The position numbers were made by a program, and so were the translations under genes. The notes beneath the pieces were generated by a model that searched no databases, was not told the DNA's origin, and worked only from the letters and a program-made list of their open reading frames with translations. 64,000 nucleotides of DNA, taken from assembly GCA_018242525.1 (NCBI GenBank), contig JAFEBS010000008.1, positions 52,429 through 116,428 of the forward strand, read 5' to 3'. Origin of the DNA: Planctomycetota bacterium. Its GTDB lineage: Bacteria; Planctomycetota; Planctomycetia; Planctomycetales; Planctomycetaceae. Shown one piece after another: positions 37,082-46,797 of the stretch (position 1 is the first letter of the stretch; each line of letters opens with the position of its first letter).

Positions 37082-37927
37082 TTAGTGCCGCTGCTGCCAG
37101 ACCTCGATTTGTGCCAGGACCTTTTCGACCGCCTTCAGCGGTTCATCGGCTTCGGCTTCGAACCGGGTTGAAACCCGGGGATTATCGCTTGGCGTGTACA
37201 TGCAACTGAAGGCAAACTGGTTTTCGTGCAGGCCTGGTTGCAGTCGGAAGTTGCGGATTTCCAGATCATTCAAGCGACGGACGGCTTCTTTCCAGGTGAG
37301 TGATTCCGTTTCGAGGCTGCGTCGATAATCGACGCCATTTTCGGGCTGGGAATTCGAGGGGCGATCAAAGCCTTTAGGTTGTTCCGTTTTTTTCCCACGC
37401 GGGCGACGATCCTGGTCCTGATCGAAAGGAGCGAGCTCAGCGATGGGGGGCTGACCCTGAAGACGATTTCCCGGCTGGTCGTCCGGATAATCCTGGAATC
37501 GCTTGGGTGCTGGACGGTTGCCAACGTCATCGTCGCGAAGAAGTTCATCCTGTGGTTCGTCGTCCCAAGGCGACCGGGAATCCGTATTCATCTCTTTGAA
37601 CCGGGACTTTGTCCGCAAATCTGGATTGAAGTGGTCGTTGCGTGTCCGGACATCGCGGTTGCCCATGCGACCGGGCGCGTTGCTGGAGTTACGATCCAAC
37701 GGTTCCGAGCCGAATTCCGACGCGCCTTCCAATTCATCCATGAAGTCGCTGGATGGTCGGGCCGATTTGCCGACGCGGCGCTCGCGATCCTGCCGGGGAT
37801 TCTCATCCAGCGGCGAGGCGACAACCGGTGCGAATTGAGGGATGCCAAAGATGGCCAGCGCTGGAATCGACAACACCGGAATCATCAACAGCATCGTGGC
37901 GAATGTTCCATGAATGCCTGACCGCAT
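37082..37927 (-). CDS. Secreted protein with disordered charged middle
   Basis: A 281-residue protein: hydrophobic N-terminus (residues 8-38), a long Asp/Arg/Pro-rich disordered part (about 45-195), and a compact C-terminal domain (LTWKEAVRRLNDLEIRNFRLQ, then FAFSCMYTPSDNPRVSTRFEA). ATG 37927 follows GAGGA by 7 bases. I do not recognise the family. It lies behind scpB with 150 bp between. Confidence 0.65.
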   Translation of the reverse strand: MRSGIHGTFATMLLMIPVLSIPALAIFGIPQFAPVVASPLDENPRQDRERRVGKSARPSSDFMDELEGASEFGSEPLDRNSSNAPGRMGNRDVRTRNDHFNPDLRTKSRFKEMNTDSRSPWDDEPQDELLRDDDVGNRPAPKRFQDYPDDQPGNRLQGQPPIAELAPFDQDQDRRPRGKKTEQPKGFDRPSNSQPENGVDYRRSLETESLTWKEAVRRLNDLEIRNFRLQPGLHENQFAFSCMYTPSDNPRVSTRFEAEADEPLKAVEKVLAQIEVWQQRH

Positions 37928-38476
37928 GGGTCGTCCTCGCTCCAATCCAGATCCCTCTGTGCACTTTCACGAGGAACATTCGCGGACGCATTGTTCACTG
38001 AACGACTTGCGACCACGACACGCTTCGTCGTGTCCCGGCTCGATTTCCAACCGGCGTTGCCAATCGAACCCGCCGACCTTCCTGGTCGGCGCGGGGCGGG
38101 ATCTTAGGGGAAGACCGAAATTCAGGCAATTCGAGTTTGTAATTTTGCCAGCCTGCAGGATATTTCCGGAACTTTGGCACGCCGGATCGAACCCGTTCCC
38201 TCGGCAACTTCCGCAGGTGTTGGCCGATCTTCCCACAATGCACGGGGCAATGCAGGGGCGGGCTCAAGTTCAATCTGTCCACCGATTGCCGATCCCTCTA
38301 TGATGCGGTCGATTGCGTTGCCGATTCCGACAAGGCTGAAGATTCATCTCCTGCCTGACCGAATCTCTATCGCGGGCAGGCGGCACAATCTCGGGACATC
38401 CCGACTTCGTGGCATGACCAGCCTCTTCCCGGAATGGATTCCGTGGAAAGCGACCAGACGTTCGACGGAGACAGTC
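37928..38476. other. Divergent intergenic region
   Basis: About 550 bp between a minus-strand and a plus-strand gene. It has a hairpin near 38015-38034 (GACACG/CGTGTC), a GGAACTT motif at 38168 resembling the one before the ECF sigma gene but with no matching -10 box, and no supported gene. Confidence 0.4.
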
Positions 38477-39148
38477 ATGGACAGACGGCGGTTCCTGAGC
38501 GGATTTGGAAAACTGGCATTGGGTGGATGGGTGGCACAAACCCTGGGCTGCGCACGCGGCAAGCAGTATGCCCACGTCCTGAACGATTCCGACAAGGACA
38601 TGGTCGGCAGTCATACCGCCGGTGCCGAAACCTGGGAGCCGCTGATCGATCAGTCGGTTGCCAAGCTGCTGGGTCGCCAGATGACCGACGTCAAAATGGT
38701 CTCTCACGACGGTTCGCCCTGCAAAAAACGAGTCTGCTTCGTCGGCCTGGAAAACAAGAGCATCGAAGAACTGGGTGACTTCGGCGAACAGATCTACGAA
38801 AAGATCGACACGGCGATCAATGAATCGGAAGTGTTTGAGGTTATCAATCGGCGCTTCGTTCAGTCTGGATTGCGCAAGTGTCAGTTGCGGCCCGATGATC
38901 TGTACGATCCGGCGTCGTTGCGGATGTTCACGGCAGCCATGGAAAAGGATCAGCAGCCCTTCGACTACCTGCTGTACGCCAAGATCACATCCGGCACGAC
39001 CAAAAGCAACAAACGCGACTACCAGCGGGATTACCTGCTGACCATGGAACTGGTCGATGTCGTCACCGGTCACGCCGACAAGGACTCCCAGCAACTCCGC
39101 AAGGGCTATCACAAGTCCGTGATTGGCAAACTGAAGAACTACGGATGA
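38477..39148 (+). CDS. LpoB-like (penicillin-binding protein activator) lipoprotein
   Basis: A 223-residue protein with a combined Tat-like and lipoprotein signal (DRRRFLSGFGK, lipobox TLGC, Cys25). The mature part fits the LpoB/COG3417 fold: RVCFVGLENKSIEELGDFGEQ, IYEKIDTAINESEVFEVINRR (the A-I-N-x-S-x-F-x-V-I-x-R pattern), FDYLLYAKITSG and LTMELVDVVTGH. In Enterobacteria LpoB activates the peptidoglycan synthase PBP1B. The next gene, 34 bp downstream, is COG3014-like, a neighbour also seen with LpoB-like genes in Vibrio (from memory). Whether it binds a PBP here is unknown. Confidence 0.78.
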   Translation: MDRRRFLSGFGKLALGGWVAQTLGCARGKQYAHVLNDSDKDMVGSHTAGAETWEPLIDQSVAKLLGRQMTDVKMVSHDGSPCKKRVCFVGLENKSIEELGDFGEQIYEKIDTAINESEVFEVINRRFVQSGLRKCQLRPDDLYDPASLRMFTAAMEKDQQPFDYLLYAKITSGTTKSNKRDYQRDYLLTMELVDVVTGHADKDSQQLRKGYHKSVIGKLKNYG

Positions 39149-39182
39149 TCGTGGTCAACGTCCGTGGGAGGTGTTAATCACC

Positions 39183-40625
39183 GTGGCAGGCATGTTCAGT
39201 TCAGCGGAGCGGATCGCGGGCTGGTGTGCGCTCGTCATGCTGACCTGGTCGGCGATGGGTTGTGCATCGCATTATGACCGGGTCTGGATTGTCCGCGAGG
39301 AATATCACGCCGGCCGGCTCGACGTCGCCCGGACCTCCATCGACAATCAACTGAAGCGGCATCGGGGAGAAGCCGACGTCTTTCTGCTCGACAAGGCGAT
39401 GATCGAACTGACGTCCGGCCATCCGAAGGAAGCAGAACAAATCCTGCGCAAAGTCCGCGACCGGTTCGACGAATACGAACAAAAGAACGCCGGTGAAATC
39501 ACCAAGTCGATGTTGACGGACGACAACGCCCAGGCGTATCCCGGCGAGGATTACGAGCGTGTGCTGATTCGTGCCATGCTGGCCCTGTCCAACCTGATGA
39601 CCGATGGCAAAGACGCAAATGCGTATGCCCTGCAGGTCGTCGACAAGCAGCAGCAGATTATTGAAACAGTCTCGGCCCGGCAGAAAAAGAACGCGGAGGC
39701 GATTGAAGCCAAACGGGCCCGCCTGCAGAAGAACGACGGATCACCCCCACTGGAAAATGATCCGCCGTTTGTTCCGGCCGAGCTGGCGTACAAGCAAGTC
39801 GCTCTCGGACCGTACATCCGGGCGATGCTGGCCGAAGAATCACCGCTGACGCTGGACGAGGCCGCCCGGGCTCGGGTCCAGGTGGCCAACTTCGAACCCA
39901 ACTTTCGCGACGCCAAGAACGACCTGCAACGTGCCCAGTACGAAAAGCCGCTGGCCCCCGGTCGCGGAGTCCTCTATGTCTTCGCCCTGGTCGGGCGCGG
40001 ACCGATCAAGCAGGAACGGGAAGAAATCGCGACTCAGGTCTCTCTGTTGATTGCGGACCGAATCGTCAACGCGTTTTCCAATCGGGCCATCCCGCCGACG
40101 CTGGCACCGGTGAAGGTTCCCTATGTCGTCAACTTCCCGAGTGTTGCCGAAGGTGTTGCGGTCCACGTCGATGGCGAACGAGTTGGCAGCACTGCGACAA
40201 TCGTGGATGTGGGAGCGATGGCCGAACGCCAGCAGCAGGCACACTTCCCCGAAGTCGTCGCCCGTGCCGTCGCACGCCGCGTCTTGAAGAAGGGAATTGT
40301 TTTCGCTGCCGAAGAGGCAGCAAAAGTGGATCAGGGAAGCCTGCTGAGCCTGGGAGTGATGGCGGCGGGCGTTGCGTGGGAAGCGACCGAAAACGCCGAC
40401 ACCCGTTGCTGGGCCTTGTTGCCCGACACCATCCAGGTCCTGCGCGTGGAACTGCCCGTCGGTGAGCATGAGATCCAATTGCGTCCGATCGGACACGGCG
40501 GTGAATTGCCCGCCACCGCTGGCACCAAGGTGCAGATCACCGACGGCCGCAACACCTATTTGCTGGGGACTCTGCCGACCACACAGTTCGTCGGTGAACT
40601 CGTCACCAGCAACAGCCAGAACTGA
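39183..40625 (+). CDS. COG3014-like tetratricopeptide lipoprotein
   Basis: A 480-residue lipoprotein (lipobox SAMGC near residue 24) with an N-terminal TPR-like half (DVARTSIDNQLKRHRGEADVF, LLDKAMIELTSGHPKEAEQIL) and a C-terminal beta-rich half (GVLYVFALVGRGPIKQEREE, VAVHVDGERVG, VARAVARRVLKKGIVFAAEE, LPDTIQVLRVELPVGEHEI). This matches COG3014 proteins. The start is GTG 39183 (GGGAGG 11 bases upstream) or ATG 39192. It forms a pair with the LpoB-like gene. The stop is one base from that of the convergent gene. Confidence 0.75.
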   Translation: MAGMFSSAERIAGWCALVMLTWSAMGCASHYDRVWIVREEYHAGRLDVARTSIDNQLKRHRGEADVFLLDKAMIELTSGHPKEAEQILRKVRDRFDEYEQKNAGEITKSMLTDDNAQAYPGEDYERVLIRAMLALSNLMTDGKDANAYALQVVDKQQQIIETVSARQKKNAEAIEAKRARLQKNDGSPPLENDPPFVPAELAYKQVALGPYIRAMLAEESPLTLDEAARARVQVANFEPNFRDAKNDLQRAQYEKPLAPGRGVLYVFALVGRGPIKQEREEIATQVSLLIADRIVNAFSNRAIPPTLAPVKVPYVVNFPSVAEGVAVHVDGERVGSTATIVDVGAMAERQQQAHFPEVVARAVARRVLKKGIVFAAEEAAKVDQGSLLSLGVMAAGVAWEATENADTRCWALLPDTIQVLRVELPVGEHEIQLRPIGHGGELPATAGTKVQITDGRNTYLLGTLPTTQFVGELVTSNSQN

Positions 40626-40626
40626 A

Positions 40627-42057
40627 TTATTCGCTGACGATCTCACCGGGCTTCGGGGGCGCGATCAGGAACTCGACGCGCCGCGTTTTCTGCACGATCA
40701 ATTCGATTTCAATTTGTGCAGTGGAAGGCTTGGTATCGAAGTTCCAAAATGTCATGTCATTGGCACCCATGGTGCCGTTGTGCATCAGATCCGTCCCGGA
40801 TTGGTCCCGGATCACCACCTGCAGATTCTCTTGCGGGGTACCCAGATTGGCGGTGATCAGGAACGGATGACCGGACGAGAAATCAATCTCCGTTCGACCG
40901 GGCGAACCGCTGGACGACAATCCAAATCCCGTTTGACCGGGTTGATACGAGCCGGTCGTGACGTGTGTCATCGGGTCCGGCGTGAAGATCACTGGACCCC
41001 GACCAACCAGACCGATTAGCGAGACTGATGCTCCATTCACACTGTGGCGTTCTGAGAGTGGCAAGAAGTTCTTCGGGGCCGGAACTGTACGCAAGGGGAG
41101 CTTCAGATGTTCTTCCGGCCGCAAATCGCCGTCCTTGGTCTGATAAAGAGTTGCTGCCAGCTTCCAGGCCGGCTCCTGTGTCGACAGTTCGCACTTCCAG
41201 GTATTGCTGGCATTACCCAGCGGGTCGATCAGGTCATAACCGACGGACCAGTGATTGCGATCGGTCGGTTGCCCGTCGCGAAGGATCTCCAATTGAGGTT
41301 GGACGTTGATCCCCCCATCGCGATTGGCCGTGTACTTGATCGCAGTGAGTGTCACTTTCAGATCCTGGTCTGTCCGAGTGGCGGGCAGTGGATCGGGCTG
41401 CCAGTTCTCCCGGGCATCGATGGGCAGCGCGGGAAACGGAATGATCAATTGCGACACGACCGTCTTGTTGCCGTCGTAAACATCCAGTTTCAATGACGAT
41501 CCGGGTACCGGACGCACCAGGGGAAGTTCACAATAAACCAGTGACGCCAGCATGGTGCTTCCCGTTGGGTACGGCTTCGCATTGTTGAAACCGTCACTGC
41601 CGGCACTGCTGGAACTGCTGTTGTACGCCTGATTCTGCTGGAGTCGGTACGAGTTTGGGTGTACCTGAGTCCCGTCTGGCAGGATCAGCACACCATTGCG
41701 GAACCAGTCCAGACTGAGCATTTCACCACGTGCAGTCTCCTGCGTCAGCCAGATCAGCATGCGATTGGCAGATGTCGACTGGGACTGGGTATAGCTCTTT
41801 TCCCAACGACTGATCTGGGTGTCAAACGAGTAAGGGATTTCCATGGTGTGAAACTTGCCGGTCGTGACAGCCCGGACGACCAAAAACGTTCCGTCCGGCA
41901 ATTTGGCCTTGTAGAGCGCAGTACTGCTTCCGCGTCCGCGCAGCGAGACCAGCAGCAGGAACCCACCGACCGCCAGCGCGAACAGGACCACCACGCGCAA
42001 GGCAAACCAGAATTCCTCGTGCTTTCCGGAATTCGTTTTTTCAGCCGTTGCATTCAT
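40627..42057 (-). CDS. Membrane-anchored protein of unknown function
   Basis: A 476-residue protein with an N-terminal transmembrane helix (about residues 17-38) and a large beta-rich exterior part. Visible patterns: LDWFRNGVLILPDGTQVHPNSY, GWYDLIDPLG-like VGYDLIDPLGN, and a late segment VEFLIAPPKP. No family recognised. ATG 42057 follows AGAG by about 8 bases. It points toward the COG3014-like gene with only one base between the stops. Confidence 0.65.
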   Translation of the reverse strand: MNATAEKTNSGKHEEFWFALRVVVLFALAVGGFLLLVSLRGRGSSTALYKAKLPDGTFLVVRAVTTGKFHTMEIPYSFDTQISRWEKSYTQSQSTSANRMLIWLTQETARGEMLSLDWFRNGVLILPDGTQVHPNSYRLQQNQAYNSSSSSAGSDGFNNAKPYPTGSTMLASLVYCELPLVRPVPGSSLKLDVYDGNKTVVSQLIIPFPALPIDARENWQPDPLPATRTDQDLKVTLTAIKYTANRDGGINVQPQLEILRDGQPTDRNHWSVGYDLIDPLGNASNTWKCELSTQEPAWKLAATLYQTKDGDLRPEEHLKLPLRTVPAPKNFLPLSERHSVNGASVSLIGLVGRGPVIFTPDPMTHVTTGSYQPGQTGFGLSSSGSPGRTEIDFSSGHPFLITANLGTPQENLQVVIRDQSGTDLMHNGTMGANDMTFWNFDTKPSTAQIEIELIVQKTRRVEFLIAPPKPGEIVSE

Positions 42058-42131
42058 GCGAATTCTCTTTCGAGCGTCAGCCCGATGTCACTTGGTTTGT
42101 GAGCCGGCTTCAGTCTTCAGTGTGCAATGCA

Positions 42132-42731
42132 TTACGGACTCGGCAACTGAACGCCCCGTTGCTTCAGGGCCTTTTCCAATTCAACGCGATCAATCATCTC
42201 GGGATTGACCAGTGCCGTCACGCGACCTTCCTTGAAACTCGCGGTCGCCCGCTCGACTCCCGGCAACTTGTAGACCGACTCATACGCTGCCAGACAACAG
42301 GCCTTGCAGTCCAGTCCCACAATTGGGATTTCGATCAGCGTCAACTTTTCCTTCTCGATCGTACGTAACGGCTTCACGCCGAACGTCGAATTGGAGACTC
42401 CGCGCAACTGGTTGTCGAACCGCTCGACGATCTGGTCCGACCTGGCACCGGGAAATGCCTTTGCGGGATCGTATTCGACGGTCGCTTCCGCATTTTCAAA
42501 ATCGACTTTAATGAGCTTGATATTTGGCAGCTTCTCGAACACCTCTTTCAAATCCCGGACCCGATCCGGCGAAAACAAGCCCGTGATCTGGTGTTTGATC
42601 GGGTCTACGGTCTGCGGTGCCTCATCCGCCAGGACCAGCGGAACTGAACAGCAACAAAACGCCATCAGCGCAGCTAATGCCGCCTGCGTCCGGAAGAGTT
42701 TCAGCAAGACTGTTGACCGCTCGATGTTCAT
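42132..42731 (-). CDS. Secreted protein with two HMA-like metal-binding domains
   Basis: A 199-residue protein. A Cys-rich signal (CCCSVPL) precedes two domains of the heavy-metal-associated fold. The first (about 45-115: ITGLFSPDRVRDLKEVFEKL then IKVDFENAEATVEYDP) lacks the metal cysteines. The second (about 128-195) keeps GLDCKACC (Cys142 and Cys145) and KLPGVERATASFKEGRVTAL. It may bind a soft metal in the periplasm. It lies 11 bp from the stop side of the DUF1592 gene's end, so DUF1592 and this gene run in the same direction. Confidence 0.75.
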   Translation of the reverse strand: MNIERSTVLLKLFRTQAALAALMAFCCCSVPLVLADEAPQTVDPIKHQITGLFSPDRVRDLKEVFEKLPNIKLIKVDFENAEATVEYDPAKAFPGARSDQIVERFDNQLRGVSNSTFGVKPLRTIEKEKLTLIEIPIVGLDCKACCLAAYESVYKLPGVERATASFKEGRVTALVNPEMIDRVELEKALKQRGVQLPSP

Positions 42732-42742
42732 CTGTTTCTCGC

Positions 42743-45352
42743 CTACCGAGTTTGAAAGAACCGGCTTTGAACCAGTTGATGAATCAATGTCCGAACACCG
42801 CCACCCTGCTGCTCAGTGGCCGCGACAATCGCCGCCATCTGACTGCGGTCGCTGAATGAAATGTCACGCCCTGTTGCATAGATGGCGAACTGTTCTGTCA
42901 GATTCTTCAATAATTGACGCGAATCCGACGCCATCAGTGACTGGAATTGGACGATGTCCTGAAACGCTCGCTCGTCGGGCAGGATCCCTGACGGGTCGAC
43001 GGCAGGTCCCAGCTTGAAACTGATGCCAATGAACGGATCAATCGAACCACGTGGAGCGGGGTCTCCTTCGCCGATGGACCGATATTGCGATCGAAACCCA
43101 CCGATGACATCGAACGATTCCATGGCGAACCCGGGCGGATCCATCTTCGCATGGCATGAGGCACACACAGTGTCAGTTCGATGCTTCTCCAACTGTTCGC
43201 GAATCGTCCTGGCACCCCGGACATCCGGTTCAATGGCGGGAATGTTGGCCGGGGGCGGATCCGGCGGCTTTCCCAGCAAGCGTGCCATCACAAACGCGCC
43301 ACGCGGAACCGGTGACGTGGTCGTTCCGTTGGCAGTGATCTTCAAGATGGCGGCCTGAGTCAGGAATCCGCCACGAGGACAATCCGGCGGCAAAGGAACC
43401 CGGCGAATCTGTGAACCACTGACTCCTGGAATCCCATAATGCACAGCCAGCTTTTCATTGAGCATCGCAAAGTTCGATTTGACCAGATGGCTGGCATCCA
43501 GGTTCTGGTCCATCAGTTCACGAAAATAGGCCCGTGTTTCGGCGACCATCGAATCCTGCAGATAGGCACTGAATTCGGGATATAGTTTTCGATCAGGATC
43601 GGTCGATGCGATCTGTCGCAACTTCAGCCATTGACCGAGAAAATCTTCGACGAATCGTTGCGAGCGGGGATCTTTCAGCATCCGTTCGACTTCGGAATGG
43701 AGCAGATCGGGCGTGTGCAATCTGTTGGCGCCGGCGAGTTCCCATAGCCGAGCATCCGGCATGGAATTCCACAGGAAGTACGACAGTCGCGACGCCAGGG
43801 CGAAGTCGTCCAGTTTCGCCGTCGGCTCCACATGGTACAGAAAATCAGGGGAGCAGAGAGCGGCCCGATATGCCCAGCGCATGGCCGCTTCAAAACAGTC
43901 ACCCGCCTTTAATCGAAGCTGCACTCTGGCGACGTATCCCTGACGCGTTTCCGCGTCAACCGGTCTGCGAAAGGCGCGGGGCAGGAATGTCGCCAGTAAT
44001 CGATCCGCATCAACCAGTGGTTGCTCACTGTGCACCGTCCAGATCCCAGACTCCTTGTCAGGCTCGTTCTTACCCGCTCCGACTTCGCGCCGGACAGGGA
44101 TCCGTCGCGGTGGACGAACATCGGGATGGTCCGCCGGCTTGAATTCCACGATCGGCAACTCGCCAAACAACACGCGGTGACTGGCGGGAGGCCAGGTGTC
44201 GTGCAATGGTCCTTCGATATCGAACCAGTCACAGGTGATGCCGGGCCCGGTGAAGGCCATCGCCCGACCTTTGCGACTGTAATTGGCCGTCGGGGCCAGC
44301 GAAGCGGCATTGAAGCCGATCGTTTCCTTGTAATTCAGCCAGGTGACAACTTCGTGTTCCTGCTCATTCATGGATGGGGCGTCGTAATACCCCAGGACAT
44401 AACTGGGATGTCCGCCGCCGCGACCATCGCCACTCAGTTGCACCACGGACAGTCGCGCGGCTTCCGTTCCTCGACCCGGCAGGACCTTTCCCTTGTCCCA
44501 CTGGAAGCTCCAGAGCGACGTACGCATCCGATACTGCCCGGGATACAGGGCAACGAATTCGATAAAATACGGGTGAAACGATTCGTCTTCATGCCGGAAC
44601 AAACCGACGCTGGCTCCGTTGCGGAACGATCCCAACCGCTCGTGGGCACCCTGGTCCAGGTGATTTTGTTCACCGGCTGGCGGAAAATCCGGATCAGGCT
44701 GCTTGTTCTTCAGCAGGACTCCGTCGCCATTCATCAATACGTGGGCCACAAATCCGGCGGGATTGGCCAGCGAGATTCGTTGCTTTGTGACAGTCGGTGC
44801 CTTCGGCTGTGTGGTGATGGCCATGTCGAGAGTCCGGTCAGCTGCTTCGACATACTTGGCCATGTTGACGTGTGAAATGTCCAAAGCGTCGCTGTTCTTG
44901 TCGAATCCATGGGCGGACCCGTCGACAGGTAGATCCCCCTGCAGGGGAATGCCGGACATGTCAAACAGATCGCGGACGGTGTTTTCGTACTCCGCTCGAG
45001 TCAGTCGACGAACGCCCGTCAGATCCTCACCCGCCAGTTTCGCCTGTTCCGCCTTGATCAACGACTCGGCCAGCAGCTTTGTCGCTCGAGTGATTTCCGC
45101 GGCGGGGGGGCGTGGCTTTGACTTCGGGGGCATTTCGCCCGCTTCGATCCGATCGTGAATCTTGACCCAACGCGCAAAGCTTTCTGGATCGGCACCATTC
45201 AGTTTCAGCGACGTGAAATCCAGATCACCCTGTTTTGAATCCTTGTCATGGCACTCGTAGCAATGTGCCTGAAAGAACTCAATCGGTGTCTGAGCGCGCC
45301 CAATGGTCGCGCAGAGCAGGACGGAAACAATGGTGAGGAATCGAAAGTTCAT
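42743..45352 (-). CDS. DUF1592-type planctomycete protein with cytochrome-like start
   Basis: An 869-residue exported protein. After the signal peptide comes a heme-like CYECH motif (AHCYECHDKDSKQGDLDF), a DUF1587 segment (RRLTRAEYENTVRDLF), then the DUF1592, DUF1588 and DUF1585 parts: SRLSYFLWNSMPDARLWELA, GGFLTQAAILKITANGTTTS, CASCHAKMDPPGFAMESFD and FAIYATGRDISFSDR. These proteins are typically paired with a DUF1552 gene, as here (153 bp upstream gene order). Function unknown, but the two CxxCH motifs suggest redox or covalent heme. Confidence 0.92.
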   Translation of the reverse strand: MNFRFLTIVSVLLCATIGRAQTPIEFFQAHCYECHDKDSKQGDLDFTSLKLNGADPESFARWVKIHDRIEAGEMPPKSKPRPPAAEITRATKLLAESLIKAEQAKLAGEDLTGVRRLTRAEYENTVRDLFDMSGIPLQGDLPVDGSAHGFDKNSDALDISHVNMAKYVEAADRTLDMAITTQPKAPTVTKQRISLANPAGFVAHVLMNGDGVLLKNKQPDPDFPPAGEQNHLDQGAHERLGSFRNGASVGLFRHEDESFHPYFIEFVALYPGQYRMRTSLWSFQWDKGKVLPGRGTEAARLSVVQLSGDGRGGGHPSYVLGYYDAPSMNEQEHEVVTWLNYKETIGFNAASLAPTANYSRKGRAMAFTGPGITCDWFDIEGPLHDTWPPASHRVLFGELPIVEFKPADHPDVRPPRRIPVRREVGAGKNEPDKESGIWTVHSEQPLVDADRLLATFLPRAFRRPVDAETRQGYVARVQLRLKAGDCFEAAMRWAYRAALCSPDFLYHVEPTAKLDDFALASRLSYFLWNSMPDARLWELAGANRLHTPDLLHSEVERMLKDPRSQRFVEDFLGQWLKLRQIASTDPDRKLYPEFSAYLQDSMVAETRAYFRELMDQNLDASHLVKSNFAMLNEKLAVHYGIPGVSGSQIRRVPLPPDCPRGGFLTQAAILKITANGTTTSPVPRGAFVMARLLGKPPDPPPANIPAIEPDVRGARTIREQLEKHRTDTVCASCHAKMDPPGFAMESFDVIGGFRSQYRSIGEGDPAPRGSIDPFIGISFKLGPAVDPSGILPDERAFQDIVQFQSLMASDSRQLLKNLTEQFAIYATGRDISFSDRSQMAAIVAATEQQGGGVRTLIHQLVQSRFFQTR

Positions 45353-45380
45353 GGCAAATCAGCAGACTTGGGTTGGCATT

Positions 45381-45457
45381 GTGAGCGGCAAGGCGCTAGC
45401 CGCCGGTTCTTCGCGTGCGCGTGAAAATCCACCCGCGGCTAGCGCCTTGCGGCTCAC
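45381..45457. repeat. Palindromic repeat (family D) between DUF1552 and DUF1592 genes
   Basis: The 27-bp arms at 45381-45407 and 45431-45457 (core CAAGGCGCTAGCC) pair with two mismatches. They surround a 23-base loop. I recall this sequence type as common in planctomycete genomes. Confidence 0.85.
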
Positions 45458-45505
45458 AAAGCACGATTGATTGGACATACGCCCCCACTCAGAACAGAAT
45501 TGTCG

Positions 45506-46765
45506 TTACGCCATTTCCAGGCCGCGGAAGGTTCCTTTGCCGGTCGAGAATTCATCGACGCCGATTCCCAATCGCTGCAACATCGACACGAACAAATTGG
45601 TCAGCGGATAGTTGTTCTGCTGATCGAATGCCAGGTGTTGCCCATGCTTGAAACCACCCCCGGCAAGGAGCGCCGGCAAGTTGACGTTGGAATGTGAATT
45701 TGCGCTGCCCATGCAGGTGCCATACAGGACCATGGTCCGATCCAACAGGTTCTGGCCTTCTTCTTTGGTGTCACGCAGCGACGTCAGGAACGATCCCAGC
45801 GCCTCGAACTGACGCTCTTCATGACCACGCAATTCCGTCAGAACTTCCGGCCGGTTCCCATGGTGCGTGATGTTGTGAATCACCGTCGTATCGACGAACA
45901 ACGAAACCAGTCGCGACGAATCCGTTTCCAGGGCCAGCTTGATGACATCGAACATCAGGCGCGTTTTCTGGACGAAGGCCTTGGCGTCGTCGATGTCCTC
46001 GGGCGGCCTGGCATCCACCTTCGGCTTTGGTTTGTGCTCCCACGATTCCGAGCTTTCCAGGCGTTGTTCCAGATCGCGTACGGCGGTCAGGTATTGGTCC
46101 ATGCGTCGCTGATCGGCCTTCCCAAGCGTACGATTCAAGCGGCGGGACTGTTCACCGACAAAGTCCAGCATGCTGCGTCCCTGCTTCAGGGCCTCCACAT
46201 TCGCAGCCACTTCTTCAGGGCGTCCCTGTACGAACAGCTTTTGAAAGAGCTTCCTTGGACTTCGTTCCGCCGAAATCGGGGCGCCGCTGCGCGTGAAGCT
46301 CAGCGTTTGCCCTCCTTCGCTGCTCATCGCCAGCACCAGTGATGGATACCGGGTCCGATTACCCACCAGTTCAGCGGCATACTGGTCGAGCGAGACCCAG
46401 TTGCGGAAGCCACCGCGTTCGGGATGCGGCGTCCCGGTCAAAAAGCACTTTTCTGCCGAGTGAGCTCCGGTGACACCCGGATGGCTGGTCCCGGAAAACA
46501 CGGTGAAGTCGTTGCGGAATTCTTTGAGCTTTTCCAGATAGGGTGTCAGTTCGTAGTCCCGTCCCGCCTTTTCAGGAAAGAAGAACTGCGGCAGGATTCC
46601 CATGTTGGTTTCGATGGCCACCATGCGCCGCGGACGATCGACCGCCGAGTCCGCTCCGAACGCTGGCCGCATGGCGTCCAGGAAAGGCAGAGCCAGCGTC
46701 ACTCCGACACCTCGCAGAAATGTTCGTCGGGACAAGGCGTTGCCGGTGGTCGTGGCAGGCTGCAT
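45506..46765 (-). CDS. DUF1552 family protein with Tat-like signal
   Basis: A 419-residue DUF1552 protein with a Tat-like signal (LSRRTFLRGVGVTLALPFLD). Patterns: IETNMGILPQFFFPEKAGRD, FSGTSHPGVTGAHSAEKCFLTG, VSLDQYAAELVG, RMDQYLTAVRDLEQRL and LYGTCMGSANSHSNVNLPALLAGG. The Tat signal implies export after folding. ATG 46765 follows AAGGA by about 9 bases. It sits between the DUF1549/1553 and DUF1592 genes. Confidence 0.93.
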   Translation of the reverse strand: MQPATTTGNALSRRTFLRGVGVTLALPFLDAMRPAFGADSAVDRPRRMVAIETNMGILPQFFFPEKAGRDYELTPYLEKLKEFRNDFTVFSGTSHPGVTGAHSAEKCFLTGTPHPERGGFRNWVSLDQYAAELVGNRTRYPSLVLAMSSEGGQTLSFTRSGAPISAERSPRKLFQKLFVQGRPEEVAANVEALKQGRSMLDFVGEQSRRLNRTLGKADQRRMDQYLTAVRDLEQRLESSESWEHKPKPKVDARPPEDIDDAKAFVQKTRLMFDVIKLALETDSSRLVSLFVDTTVIHNITHHGNRPEVLTELRGHEERQFEALGSFLTSLRDTKEEGQNLLDRTMVLYGTCMGSANSHSNVNLPALLAGGGFKHGQHLAFDQQNNYPLTNLFVSMLQRLGIGVDEFSTGKGTFRGLEMA

Positions 46766-46797
46766 GGGCGAGTATCCTTGACGCGAATTGCAGTGAC

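Noticed and set aside
38168..38174. GGAACTT resembling the ECF promoter -35
   Set aside because: No TCTGA-like box at the right distance and the next gene starts 300 bp away.
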